This document shows positions 35,142 through 43,183 of a stretch of DNA of 50,076 nt, one piece after another (within the stretch, counting starts at the first letter, position 1; the number at the start of each line of letters is the position of its first letter). The stretch is from positions 1-50,076 of the forward strand of contig JABXHO010000080.1 in the NCBI GenBank assembly GCA_013373595.1, written 5' to 3'. The stretch comes from Flavobacteriales bacterium. Its GTDB lineage: Bacteria; Bacteroidota; Bacteroidia; Flavobacteriales_D; Crocinitomicaceae. Made by a program: the position numbers and the translations under genes. The notes beneath the pieces are model-generated. The model made no database searches, had not been told where the DNA came from, and saw only the letters and a program-made list of their open reading frames with translations.

Positions 35142-36024
35142 TTATGTAGACACGATAATCAGGTCATACAAAAATGGGTGGGCGTACTTTGAAAAATTAG
35201 TGACGAACCCATTTCCAGACGAAGGAGTTAACATGTTTTATTTGTTGATTGTTGCGTCGCTAGTTATTTGGGGACTCGAAATTGTGATTCCTTGGAGGAA
35301 AAAACAAAAGGTGTTCCGCAAAGACTTTTGGCTTGATGCGTTTTACATGTTCTTCAACTTTTACTTTTTTAGCTTGCTGATTTACGGTGCGCTTTCGAAT
35401 GTTGTCATCAAAGCACTTAAATCATTATTGGCACCGCTGGGATACGAAGGAGGGCATCTTATCGACTTTTCAGAATTGCATTGGGGGCTACAACTGTTTG
35501 TTTTCTTCATTATTGCAGATTTTGTACAATGGTTGGTTCATGTGATGCTCCATCGCGTTCCATTCTTATGGAAATTCCATAAAGTACACCACTCGGTAAA
35601 AGAAATGGGCTTTGCAGCACACTTGCGCTACCATTTTTTCGAAACTTTCGTGTATCAGTCGGCAAAGTATTTGACCTTGGTCATGCTCTTCGGGTTTTCA
35701 TTGGAAAATGCCTTTATTGTCTACGTGTCAACGGTGGTAATTGGGCACCTCAATCATGCAAATCTCGACTGGAGCTACGGCCCGTTGAAATATATATTTA
35801 ACAACCCGAAGATGCACATTTGGCATCATGCGAAGGATCTTCCAGAGAACCATCCTCATGGCATGAACTTCGGGATTACACTTAGTTGTTGGGATTACAT
35901 TTTTGGTACGGCGTACGTTCCAAGGAGCGGCCGCGATATCGAATTAGGCTTCCCAAATGACGAATCATATCCAGAAGGATTTATCGGTCAGGTGATCGAA
36001 CCCTTCAAACCAGAAAAACAATGA
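35131..36024 (+). CDS. Sterol desaturase / fatty acid hydroxylase family protein
   Basis: This 297-residue membrane protein has TM segments at about 36-55, 68-90, 119-136 and 180-206. The di-iron His boxes are intact: HVMLH (137-141), HKVHH (150-154) and HIWHH (229-233), with an extra HLNH (206-209). The family performs O2-dependent hydroxylation or desaturation of lipids. It overlaps the rhodanese gene by 11 bp and the next small gene by 4 bp (ATGA). The substrate is unknown; in this phylum such proteins often act on membrane lipids. Confidence 0.9.
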   Translation: MWSSYVDTIIRSYKNGWAYFEKLVTNPFPDEGVNMFYLLIVASLVIWGLEIVIPWRKKQKVFRKDFWLDAFYMFFNFYFFSLLIYGALSNVVIKALKSLLAPLGYEGGHLIDFSELHWGLQLFVFFIIADFVQWLVHVMLHRVPFLWKFHKVHHSVKEMGFAAHLRYHFFETFVYQSAKYLTLVMLFGFSLENAFIVYVSTVVIGHLNHANLDWSYGPLKYIFNNPKMHIWHHAKDLPENHPHGMNFGITLSCWDYIFGTAYVPRSGRDIELGFPNDESYPEGFIGQVIEPFKPEKQ

Positions 36025-36254
36025 AAAAATATTTAGGATTGGCCGTAATGGGCTCTCTAACACTTGGATTGGCGCCATTTGTACCGCATCCGCATATCTG
36101 GAAACAATTGAAAAACCTATGGTATGGTAGGGAAATGCTCGCAATGGACTGGCTCGACTTGTTGATGCATGGAGCACCATGGGTTGCATTAATTGTGATC
36201 TTAATCGGAATGGGATTGGAAAAACGAAAGGCTGTTACGGGTACGAAAAAATAA
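36021..36254 (+). CDS. Small membrane protein of the rhodanese/desaturase operon
   Basis: This 77-residue protein has hydrophobic segments at about 4-22 and 51-66. Its ATG overlaps the desaturase stop (ATGA), so it is probably translated with it. Family not recognised; a small accessory subunit is plausible. Confidence 0.7.
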   Translation: MKKYLGLAVMGSLTLGLAPFVPHPHIWKQLKNLWYGREMLAMDWLDLLMHGAPWVALIVILIGMGLEKRKAVTGTKK

Positions 36255-36371
36255 TCTCACCTCTGCATCCGAGTACGTGTGTAAAACGGATTTGAGAAAG
36301 CTGTCTTCGTGCGGCTTGAGCTGACAGATTTAAACGCAAACTCATCATAACCAATTGAAACATACACGTTC

Positions 36372-38486
36372 TCATGTGACCTGTTTAGTTCTCCAATTCA
36401 TAACACGTCCAATTACCAAAAAGAGCAATGCCCCTGCCCAGAAAGCGATACTTAGAAAGCTGGCGCGAATCACGTTGGTAGGATTGAATTGAAATTCAAT
36501 GGTGCTTTTCCCTTCGGGAAGTGGAATAGACATGAATGTTTCGCTCACACGCTGGATCGGAATAGTTTTTCCATCTACTTTCGCTTCCCACGATGGATAA
36601 TAATTCTGCAAGTAGACAAAATGACTTTCCTCAGGGAGTTCTGCGTGAACTTTCAATTCGTTCGGGCCAAAGGTTTCTACCCACATTTTTTGCGCGGACA
36701 AGCTGTCAATTGAGGCTGTGTCAATGTAATTGTTTGGAGTGAGGTTATCGGCGAAGAAGATAAAGGGATAGTGAGCCATACGTTTATACTCGCCCGATTG
36801 AATCGCCTTTTGCATGTTCTTGAACGAGTAGGGGCTCACGCCATCTAAGCTAGGTCGCTTGACGTAGATTGCTAAGTTTTTCCACAACTGAACAAACTCC
36901 AGATTTAGATCGGCATCATTGGTAGCAGAAACGGGATCCCAAAGTGAGGGCGTTGGATATCCTTGAGGCAAGTTTTCCATGCCGCCAGAAGCTTCGGATA
37001 TTGGACGGTCGTACAGCACAGTTGCGTTGCGATTCATGATGGTGAAAGAAACGATCTCTATAACGATAAATAGACATATCGAAATAGATCGATAGGTCGA
37101 AGCGAACTTCCACACAAGTGCCAACATCGTCAGCATCACAATTAAAATTCCACCTTGTAAAAAGATCAATTCGCTGATATTCGCTTGCTCCATAAAGTGC
37201 GACCACCCAATCGAAAAAAGCTGTCCGAATTTGTATTTCTCAATGGACCCGAGCAAGGCGATATTCACGATGCCAATTAGTAGAATCGATCCAATTAGAA
37301 CGTAGAAAAATTGTTTTTGTCGTTTTTCTGAGGAAAGAAGGTGATGAAGTGAAAACCCTGCGGAGATCAATAGAAAGAAGATCGCGAAGAGACGGAACAG
37401 GGAAGGGAATCGGAACAAATCCAAAAAAGGTAAGTAGCTCACCCACGTTCGAAGAGGCAGCACCTGCCCGAGAGCAATCAATATACATACAAGACCGGTA
37501 ATGAAGTAAATGCGTACTTCTTTCGGGGCATCTTTTCGGAAGAGTGTCGCCAAGATCGTGATCAGCAGCAATACCCCGAAATAGCAATTGGTCATGGAGA
37601 AGTCAGCGCCCCAAAATGCGTAATCGTTTTTAGCAGTGGCCAAGGGATAGACCGTGGAGCTGAGTGCTTGTGGTGAGAGTGATCCTTCTAAAATGTTCCA
37701 AATATCGGTGCGATCTCCCAGTCCAGATCCTCTGTTGATGTATGGCGCCATGTCGAAGGAAGCCACCAAAATGACCGCGCTCATCATCACAAATAAGAAG
37801 ACGGAAATACTGAGGAAAAGCCATTGCTTTCGGTAGAATATGTAATTCCTTGACTGAATCTGTTTCCAGGAATTCGCGATAAAAAATCCGAACAAAATAT
37901 AGATAGTAACGATGAACATCCCAGGATATCCTCCGGAGAGCAAGAAGAAGAGAACAAGGGCTAATTGAACGGCCGTGCGGAATGTGGGTTTTGATTGTAA
38001 TTCAAGATAAAATCGAAGCACCCACGGAAGCCATGCGGCACTCACAATCCAGCCGACATGCTGCGCATTTCCGATCATCAACCCTGAAAGCATGTAGCCC
38101 GTTGCGCAAGAAAGCACAACGAATCGCGTAAAACCAAATCGTTTGATCAAGAAATAGAACCCCAATCCACCCAAATACAGATGAAGCAAGTATTCGAATT
38201 GCAATGCACCAATGGAATAACCTCCAAACAAGGCTCCAACGCCCCAGCTGATTGGGTACCACGTTCCTGGATCTCCCATTTGAGTGAACCCGGCATTCGT
38301 AAATGGATTCCACAGGGGTAATTGATTGTTGGCAAGTGCGTCTGTTATGAAATACTTCCATGGAAGGTACAAGTCCATGGCGTCCCACTTCATTACTGCC
38401 TGACCGAAAACGAGCGGACTTAGCGCAAGAACGAGAGCCAAAAGAAGGATGCCTGCATCAAATAAAGTGGACCGCTGTTGATTCAT
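36372..38486 (-). CDS. YfhO-like GT-C multi-pass membrane protein
   Basis: This 704-residue polytopic membrane protein has roughly a dozen TM segments from residue 8 to about 480, then a C-terminal soluble domain (about 500-680) and a final TM segment (about 675-695). The first loop contains KWDAMDLYLPWKYF and NQLPLWNPFTNAGF, the pattern of YfhO-family GT-C glycosyltransferases. Such enzymes move sugars from polyprenyl-phosphate donors outside the membrane. The 56-residue lipoprotein gene lies upstream on the same strand, 65 bp away. Confidence 0.85.
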   Translation of the reverse strand: MNQQRSTLFDAGILLLALVLALSPLVFGQAVMKWDAMDLYLPWKYFITDALANNQLPLWNPFTNAGFTQMGDPGTWYPISWGVGALFGGYSIGALQFEYLLHLYLGGLGFYFLIKRFGFTRFVVLSCATGYMLSGLMIGNAQHVGWIVSAAWLPWVLRFYLELQSKPTFRTAVQLALVLFFLLSGGYPGMFIVTIYILFGFFIANSWKQIQSRNYIFYRKQWLFLSISVFLFVMMSAVILVASFDMAPYINRGSGLGDRTDIWNILEGSLSPQALSSTVYPLATAKNDYAFWGADFSMTNCYFGVLLLITILATLFRKDAPKEVRIYFITGLVCILIALGQVLPLRTWVSYLPFLDLFRFPSLFRLFAIFFLLISAGFSLHHLLSSEKRQKQFFYVLIGSILLIGIVNIALLGSIEKYKFGQLFSIGWSHFMEQANISELIFLQGGILIVMLTMLALVWKFASTYRSISICLFIVIEIVSFTIMNRNATVLYDRPISEASGGMENLPQGYPTPSLWDPVSATNDADLNLEFVQLWKNLAIYVKRPSLDGVSPYSFKNMQKAIQSGEYKRMAHYPFIFFADNLTPNNYIDTASIDSLSAQKMWVETFGPNELKVHAELPEESHFVYLQNYYPSWEAKVDGKTIPIQRVSETFMSIPLPEGKSTIEFQFNPTNVIRASFLSIAFWAGALLFLVIGRVMNWRTKQVT

Positions 38487-38551
38487 ACGGATCGAAAATA
38501 CAAAACTTTGGGGTGAGGAATCGATTGCGGTCGTATTTCCTTCGCTTCGAA

Positions 38552-38722
38552 TTACTCAGGCATGAGGTAAATATTCCCTAAAAATGTCGTGTCATAAATG
38601 CCATTTGAATCGTTTGAGACCTTATCCAGAATAAATCCTTCGTGATTGTCCAACAGAACGTGTTGGGTATCGCATGAGCTTGCGATCATCAAACAAAAAA
38701 GGGCTAAATACACTCTTTTCAT
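38552..38722 (-). CDS. 56-residue lipoprotein
   Basis: An ATG at 38722-38720 gives 56 residues to a TAA at 38552-38554. The N-terminus MKRVYLALFCLMIASSC is a lipoprotein signal with lipobox ASSC (Cys17). The mature part is only about 39 residues (DTQHVLLDNHEGFILDKVSN then more). It lies just upstream of the YfhO-like gene on the same strand. A start, signal and stop in frame support it, but it has no recognised family. Confidence 0.6.
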   Translation of the reverse strand: MKRVYLALFCLMIASSCDTQHVLLDNHEGFILDKVSNDSNGIYDTTFLGNIYLMPE

Positions 38723-38885
38723 CACGTTGAGTTTAATGAATTCATTTCAGATCCGTGTAAACTATTTACGAATAAACAGGTTAAAAGTAGATGAAGCCTT
38801 TCGTGTTCTTTCATTCACAATCCATGGCGTATAACATTTCGGGCGTCGCGGATGAAAAAGGTGCGATTTTTGTTTCTTTGCTGTC

Positions 38886-39764
38886 ATGAGAATAATTCTC
38901 CTTGTTTTTATCATTAATATGAGTGCTGCCTATGCCCAGGTTTTGGATAACCGAATGGGGAAAGCATTCACTGATAAGCCGTTTTTCAATGAGGATTTTG
39001 TGAAGCGAAATCGATTGAAACGACTCAATGGAACGTACACCTACAAGAACGATGGTGCTGCCATGCGTGAGACGAATTTTAAACACGTATTTGAATTCGA
39101 TCGAGAAGGAAGATTGGTTTCTACCTACGAAACGCGTACTGATGACGGGACGAAAGATACATCATGGAATATCTACGAATACGACGAATTTGGATATTTA
39201 GATGTGCATCGGAAGTCGGATGAAGAGGGGTTCACTGCCGTGCATTACACCAATGATTCTTCGGGGAGGATAATCAAAGAAGAATACGTGCGAGAAATCG
39301 ATAGTAACGGAGTGATTGTACGGTCGCTTTCATTTAACGAGGAACGACGTGTCTACACCGAATTCGAGAATCAATTGAAGTGTACGCATTACAACAATTA
39401 CGACTTGCCCTATTTGGACGAGTATTACAATTACAACGATTTAGGCTACCTCGTGAGTCGTGAAGAGCGCATTAAAATGACTTCCTCGGTGTACACATAC
39501 ACACACGAGTACAATGACAAAGGTAAGTTGGCGTCCATCAAAAAGACGAGCAATCGTAAGAGTGGAATATTGGAAGAAACGACGTTTAAGTACGATGAAC
39601 TCGGAAACTTGATCGAAAAGCGGATTTATCGGAATGGTGAATTCACAACCGATATCCAAATCATCTACAACAGCAAAACGAAATTGCTTTCAGCTGTTTT
39701 AACGAAGCAAGTAAGCACGGGCTTCATGACCATCATCCGATTTAAGAATTACGAGTTTTATTGA
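38886..39764 (+). CDS. Secreted YD-repeat-like protein
   Basis: This 292-residue protein has a signal peptide (1-17, ending SAAYAQ). Repeats of the YxYDxxGx type follow: FEFDREGRLVS, YEYDEFGYLD, YNYNDLGYLVS, HEYNDKGKLAS and FKYDELGNLIEK, as in RHS/YD-repeat proteins but few in number. No RHS core or toxin domain. Probably an envelope or secreted binding protein; function unknown. Confidence 0.8.
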   Translation: MRIILLVFIINMSAAYAQVLDNRMGKAFTDKPFFNEDFVKRNRLKRLNGTYTYKNDGAAMRETNFKHVFEFDREGRLVSTYETRTDDGTKDTSWNIYEYDEFGYLDVHRKSDEEGFTAVHYTNDSSGRIIKEEYVREIDSNGVIVRSLSFNEERRVYTEFENQLKCTHYNNYDLPYLDEYYNYNDLGYLVSREERIKMTSSVYTYTHEYNDKGKLASIKKTSNRKSGILEETTFKYDELGNLIEKRIYRNGEFTTDIQIIYNSKTKLLSAVLTKQVSTGFMTIIRFKNYEFY

Positions 39765-39803
39765 TTTCTTTTGAAGAAGATAGGGAGTTGGAGACTCTAT
39801 CAA

Positions 39804-40805
39804 TTAACGAATTCTCCCTTTAATGGCGAATGCAACGGATTCTTTCAAGGAATAGAACGATTCGTTCAAGGCATTTTTCACCTTTTCATTGCTGTAAGTT
39901 CGCTCTGAAAATAGAGAGTTTACGGTTTCCTTGGTAATGGCTGGACGTTTACGAGTAAAGAATGAAATGAATCCCAAGAATCGACGGGCGATGCTCACTA
40001 CCCAACGCTTAACAGGCTTTTTCGGAGCTTGCACTCCTAGTTGCCGTGCAACTTCTTCCATTAACGTTTTAAACGAATGATTGGTTCCGATGCACAAAAA
40101 GCGCTCATTCTTTATGTCAGATTGCATCAACTTGATCATGATGCGCGATACATCTCGTGCATCTACTGTGGCATTTTTTCCTGGCGGATAATACCGCGTT
40201 CCTTTTTCCAGAGTGCGCAGCAGTGTTAGTGAACTATCGTTCCAATTTCCAGCTCCGAGAACCACACAAGGATTTACAATCACAGCATCCAACCCTTCTT
40301 CAATTCCTCTCCATACTTCTTTCTCTGCTGAATATTTCGAAATGGCATAGCCAGAAGTTGTGGGCGTGTTCTTCCAAGTGGTTTTTTCCGTTACGATCTC
40401 TTTCTGTGTTCCACCAATGGCTGCATTTGAACTTACGTAGCACAACTTTTTTATATCCAAGCCAAGGGCAACATTCACCACATTGGCCGTTCCTCCACGG
40501 TTTACTTTGATAAGTTGACTGAAATCTCGTTTGTGGAACGAAACCAGAGCCGCACAATGATATACATGCGTACATCCTGTCATGAACTCTTCGAGGGAAA
40601 CAACATCCAAAACATCGCCTTGCACCCAATCAATTTGATTGAATCGCTTTGTACCATTCTTTGGATCAAAAAGTTGAAAGAAAGTGAGGAGTTGTTGTCG
40701 CTTGGAGTCCGAGCGATAAAGTGCGCGAATGGGCGTGTCATCTTGCGTTAAATCGAAGAGTAATTGCGACCCAAGGACACCTGTTCCACCCGTTACAAAT
40801 ATCAT
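39804..40805 (-). CDS. NAD(P)-dependent epimerase/dehydratase (extended SDR)
   Basis: This 333-residue Rossmann enzyme has the nucleotide motif TGGTGVLG (5-12), GDVLD near 63-67, YVSSNAAIGG (123-132) and the catalytic YAISK (Y153, K157). It resembles sugar-nucleotide or steroid/cinnamoyl-type reductases. Cytosolic. It is alone between divergent and convergent neighbours. The exact reaction is not readable from sequence. Confidence 0.88.
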   Translation of the reverse strand: MIFVTGGTGVLGSQLLFDLTQDDTPIRALYRSDSKRQQLLTFFQLFDPKNGTKRFNQIDWVQGDVLDVVSLEEFMTGCTHVYHCAALVSFHKRDFSQLIKVNRGGTANVVNVALGLDIKKLCYVSSNAAIGGTQKEIVTEKTTWKNTPTTSGYAISKYSAEKEVWRGIEEGLDAVIVNPCVVLGAGNWNDSSLTLLRTLEKGTRYYPPGKNATVDARDVSRIMIKLMQSDIKNERFLCIGTNHSFKTLMEEVARQLGVQAPKKPVKRWVVSIARRFLGFISFFTRKRPAITKETVNSLFSERTYSNEKVKNALNESFYSLKESVAFAIKGRIR

Positions 40806-40975
40806 ATTGCTAAGGTACGATCTTTCCGCGAATGTATGCCTTCAAAAAAGGGAATTGTCTTTCAGGCTTGCGTAATCTACGAAATTGTACGTTTCGTCGA
40901 AAATATCGAACATTAATCGCTTTTAGATGAGTATTTATTTTGTTGGTAATGGTGAGATGTAGTTACTTTGTAAGT

Positions 40976-41224
40976 ATGAAATTAACATTAGTTTCTGCAC
41001 TACTAGTATTACTCTCCCTTTCATCGTGCAAATCTGAGTACGAAGAGCGTCTTGAGGAAGCCCGCGAGCTTAAAGATCGTATGTCCCTCGTTGAAGCAAA
41101 CCTACCTATCTACGAGCAATATAATTTGCCAAATGAGATAAAAATGCTTCAAGAGGAAATCGAATTTTTAGCGAAGGTTTCTGGAAATGAAAAACTCTTT
41201 TTACAGGAAGTCTACAGCGACTAA
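40976..41224 (+). CDS. Small coiled-coil lipoprotein
   Basis: From ATG 40976 the protein has 82 residues, with lipobox SLSSC (Cys18). The mature part is a Glu/Lys/Leu heptad-like helix (YEERLEEARELKDRM, EIKMLQEEIEFL). An in-frame ATG at 40940 would add 12 residues before the signal and is rejected. It ends 4 bp into the convergent gene. Function unknown. Confidence 0.75.
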   Translation: MKLTLVSALLVLLSLSSCKSEYEERLEEARELKDRMSLVEANLPIYEQYNLPNEIKMLQEEIEFLAKVSGNEKLFLQEVYSD

Positions 41225-41565
41225 AGGCTGAGTTCCATACTAGGATCCCAATGGAGTTTGTCGAAATCGACAACCTTGTCATCGTGTACCTGAATATTTT
41301 CAGCGTTCAACAACTCCTCCATGCGCGTAGGTGTAGAGAAGTGCATTTTCCCTGTAAGCAATCCATTTCGATTAACAACGCGGTGTGCAGGAACATCCGG
41401 TAGCGAATGAGCAGCATTCATCGCCCAGCCCACCATACGACTCGATCGAGGTGCACCGAGGTATTTGGCGATGGCACCATACGAGGTGACGCGTCCTTTT
41501 GGAATTAACCGAACCACGTCGTACACATTAAGAAAAAAGTCCTTGCTTTGCTCGCTGAGTTTCAT
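41221..41565 (-). CDS. Alkyltransferase-like (ATL) protein of the MGMT family
   Basis: This 114-residue protein has the C-terminal MGMT DNA-binding fold: VVRLIPKGRVTSYGAIAKYLG and RSSRMVGWAMN (arginine finger). The active-site PCHRV is PAHRV, with Ala60 in place of the alkyl-accepting Cys. ATL proteins bind O6-alkylguanine and hand it to nucleotide excision repair without repairing it themselves. Length fits ATL rather than full Ogt. It overlaps the convergent lipoprotein gene by 4 bp. Confidence 0.88.
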   Translation of the reverse strand: MKLSEQSKDFFLNVYDVVRLIPKGRVTSYGAIAKYLGAPRSSRMVGWAMNAAHSLPDVPAHRVVNRNGLLTGKMHFSTPTRMEELLNAENIQVHDDKVVDFDKLHWDPSMELSL

Positions 41566-41598
41566 AGGATGAAAATAATCATTTGCTATCGATATTTC

Positions 41599-41620
41599 GG
41601 GTTGAGCGGAGTCGAAACCC
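41599..41620. repeat. Dispersed hairpin repeat, copy 2
   Basis: Five-base arms GGGTT and AACCC flank a centre GAGCGGAGTCGA, matching the centre of the hairpin at 4483-4510 at ten of twelve bases. It sits between two minus-strand genes. Confidence 0.55.
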
Positions 41621-41634
41621 AGCGCTCATGCTTC

Positions 41635-42492
41635 CTACGATTTCTTAAACATGCCAAAAATTCGTTTGCGTTTCCAAATGATCAAAGCAATCAAGCCAAG
41701 CAGAATCAATGGCCATACAGAGATAAATCCGAGCAGGATAATTTTCACGGCTTCCCAACCCGTTCCAAATGAGTCACCAACTTCATCAGAATAGCTCTTT
41801 TCATAACGCTCAGGAGAATCAACATATTCGACTTTCTCGTACATGGTAATGGTTACCGTGCTCAGGTCAACTCGATCGTTTAAATAGCGCAAGCGACCTT
41901 CCTTTGCTTCAATTTCCTCTGTGATGACGCGAATAGCCTCTTCCGCTTCAATAATATCTTTTACCGTTCCCGCTTTCGTCTTCAGTACTTCGATATAACG
42001 ATCGCGGACTTCACGTTTTGCTTTCAAGCGAGCCTGAATGTCAACGTATTCTTCCGTCACATCATCCGATGAAATATCCGCTCGATCCATGAACAAGGCT
42101 TCACCTTTAATCGCACTTATAAATTTTTGGAATTTATTATTGGGTACGCGAACCGTTATGGTGTTCGAAATGCGATACCGATTATTGGAAAGCATCATGT
42201 CGGAAACAAATCCGTCGTATTTTTCACTCAACGCATTTATTTTTTCCGTAGAAACATCCACATCCTTCACTTGAAATTCGAGGTCGGCGGTCCAAATGAG
42301 TTTTCGATTTTCTGGTGTTTTGGCTTGCTTGAAATTGGCTTGCGCTGCTGCATCTGCTTCCATACGCATGTCCTTGTTGGTAACCATCTCATTGGTGCTC
42401 TTGCTTTCATTACAAGAGGAAAGAAGTACTAAACTAAAGGCGATGATTCCAGCGAAAAGGGGATGTAACGATCTCATAGGTTTGATTTTCAT
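41635..42492 (-). CDS. DUF4349 lipoprotein
   Basis: This 285-residue protein has a lipoprotein signal ending LLSSC (Cys about 27), the DUF4349 body (KLIWTADLEFQVKDVD, ITVRVPNNKFQKFISAIKGE, YVDIQARLKAKREVRDRY, EIEAKEGRLRYLNDRVD) with a central coiled coil, and a C-terminal TM segment (about 250-272) with a basic tail. It probably spans the envelope. Function unknown. Confidence 0.85.
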   Translation of the reverse strand: MKIKPMRSLHPLFAGIIAFSLVLLSSCNESKSTNEMVTNKDMRMEADAAAQANFKQAKTPENRKLIWTADLEFQVKDVDVSTEKINALSEKYDGFVSDMMLSNNRYRISNTITVRVPNNKFQKFISAIKGEALFMDRADISSDDVTEEYVDIQARLKAKREVRDRYIEVLKTKAGTVKDIIEAEEAIRVITEEIEAKEGRLRYLNDRVDLSTVTITMYEKVEYVDSPERYEKSYSDEVGDSFGTGWEAVKIILLGFISVWPLILLGLIALIIWKRKRIFGMFKKS

Positions 42493-42544
42493 GTGTAGTT
42501 CTGTACAATATAATGCAATCTTGGTTCAATGTTACGGAACAGGT

Positions 42545-42672
42545 TGTTTTTGGGCGTTCCCCGATAACTTCGTTGTGGCTTAACGAGAGCGTAGATGATT
42601 CGGGGCGGGCTTTTCACTGCAAGTCCTCGCAAACTGCGGACTTTCCGTTGCTATCCCTAACGCTCCTCAGGC
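42545..42672. repeat. Intergenic palindromic repeat unit
   Basis: The 223-bp gap between two genes contains a GC-rich unit: TTTTTGGGCGTTCCC near 42547, CGGGGCGGGCTTTTC at 42601, and AAGTCC/GGACTT arms at 42620-42643, ending CTATCCCTAACGC. I recall this composition from repeats scattered in Flavobacteriales intergenic regions. No gene is seen in it. The extent is approximate. Confidence 0.55.
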
Positions 42673-42715
42673 TTGTTCTTGAAATGAAAGCTAAACAAAT
42701 TGGTGATATACGCGT

Positions 42716-43153
42716 TTATTCGTTCGAATGGAAAACATACCACTTATTGTGAAATGTTTGACCTTCTTTTGTTTTGACATTATCGGATTCAAATTTCCAT
42801 CCGCGTCGTTTCAGCACTTTTTCCGAGTATGGATTGCAGTCACATTTCATCTCTGGACGTTCAACCATGGACACCAAAGAGTAGGCAATCCCTAAACCAT
42901 GAAAGTTGGGGGCAACATACAGTAAGTCTAGTTCGCACTCATTGGCTACGGCAAACCCTAGGAGTTGATCATTTTTTGTGCAAATGAGCGTATTATCAAT
43001 CATTGCTGGCCAGTCTGGAATAGATTGTGCCCAAACACCACGTTGATCTTCCGAATAGATAGCACACGATTGAATACTTCGAATACGAATGGATTCAAGT
43101 AATGGAATGTCTGAAGACATGGCTTTGCGATAAGAAAAATCCATTTCAGGCAT
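42716..43153 (-). CDS. GNAT family N-acetyltransferase
   Basis: This 145-residue protein starts with the GNAT beginning FSYRKAMSSDIPLLESIRIR, has ELDLLYVAPNFHGLGIAYSL (the acetyl-CoA-binding motif region, with HGLGIA in place of the usual QRxxGxG/A), and ends PYSEKVLKRRGWKFE. It acetylates an unknown amine. It lies 30 bp downstream of glmS on the same strand, so it may be read from the same transcript. Confidence 0.85.
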   Translation of the reverse strand: MPEMDFSYRKAMSSDIPLLESIRIRSIQSCAIYSEDQRGVWAQSIPDWPAMIDNTLICTKNDQLLGFAVANECELDLLYVAPNFHGLGIAYSLVSMVERPEMKCDCNPYSEKVLKRRGWKFESDNVKTKEGQTFHNKWYVFHSNE

Positions 43154-43183
43154 TACAGAAAGTGTATTGATCGCCTAAAAATC

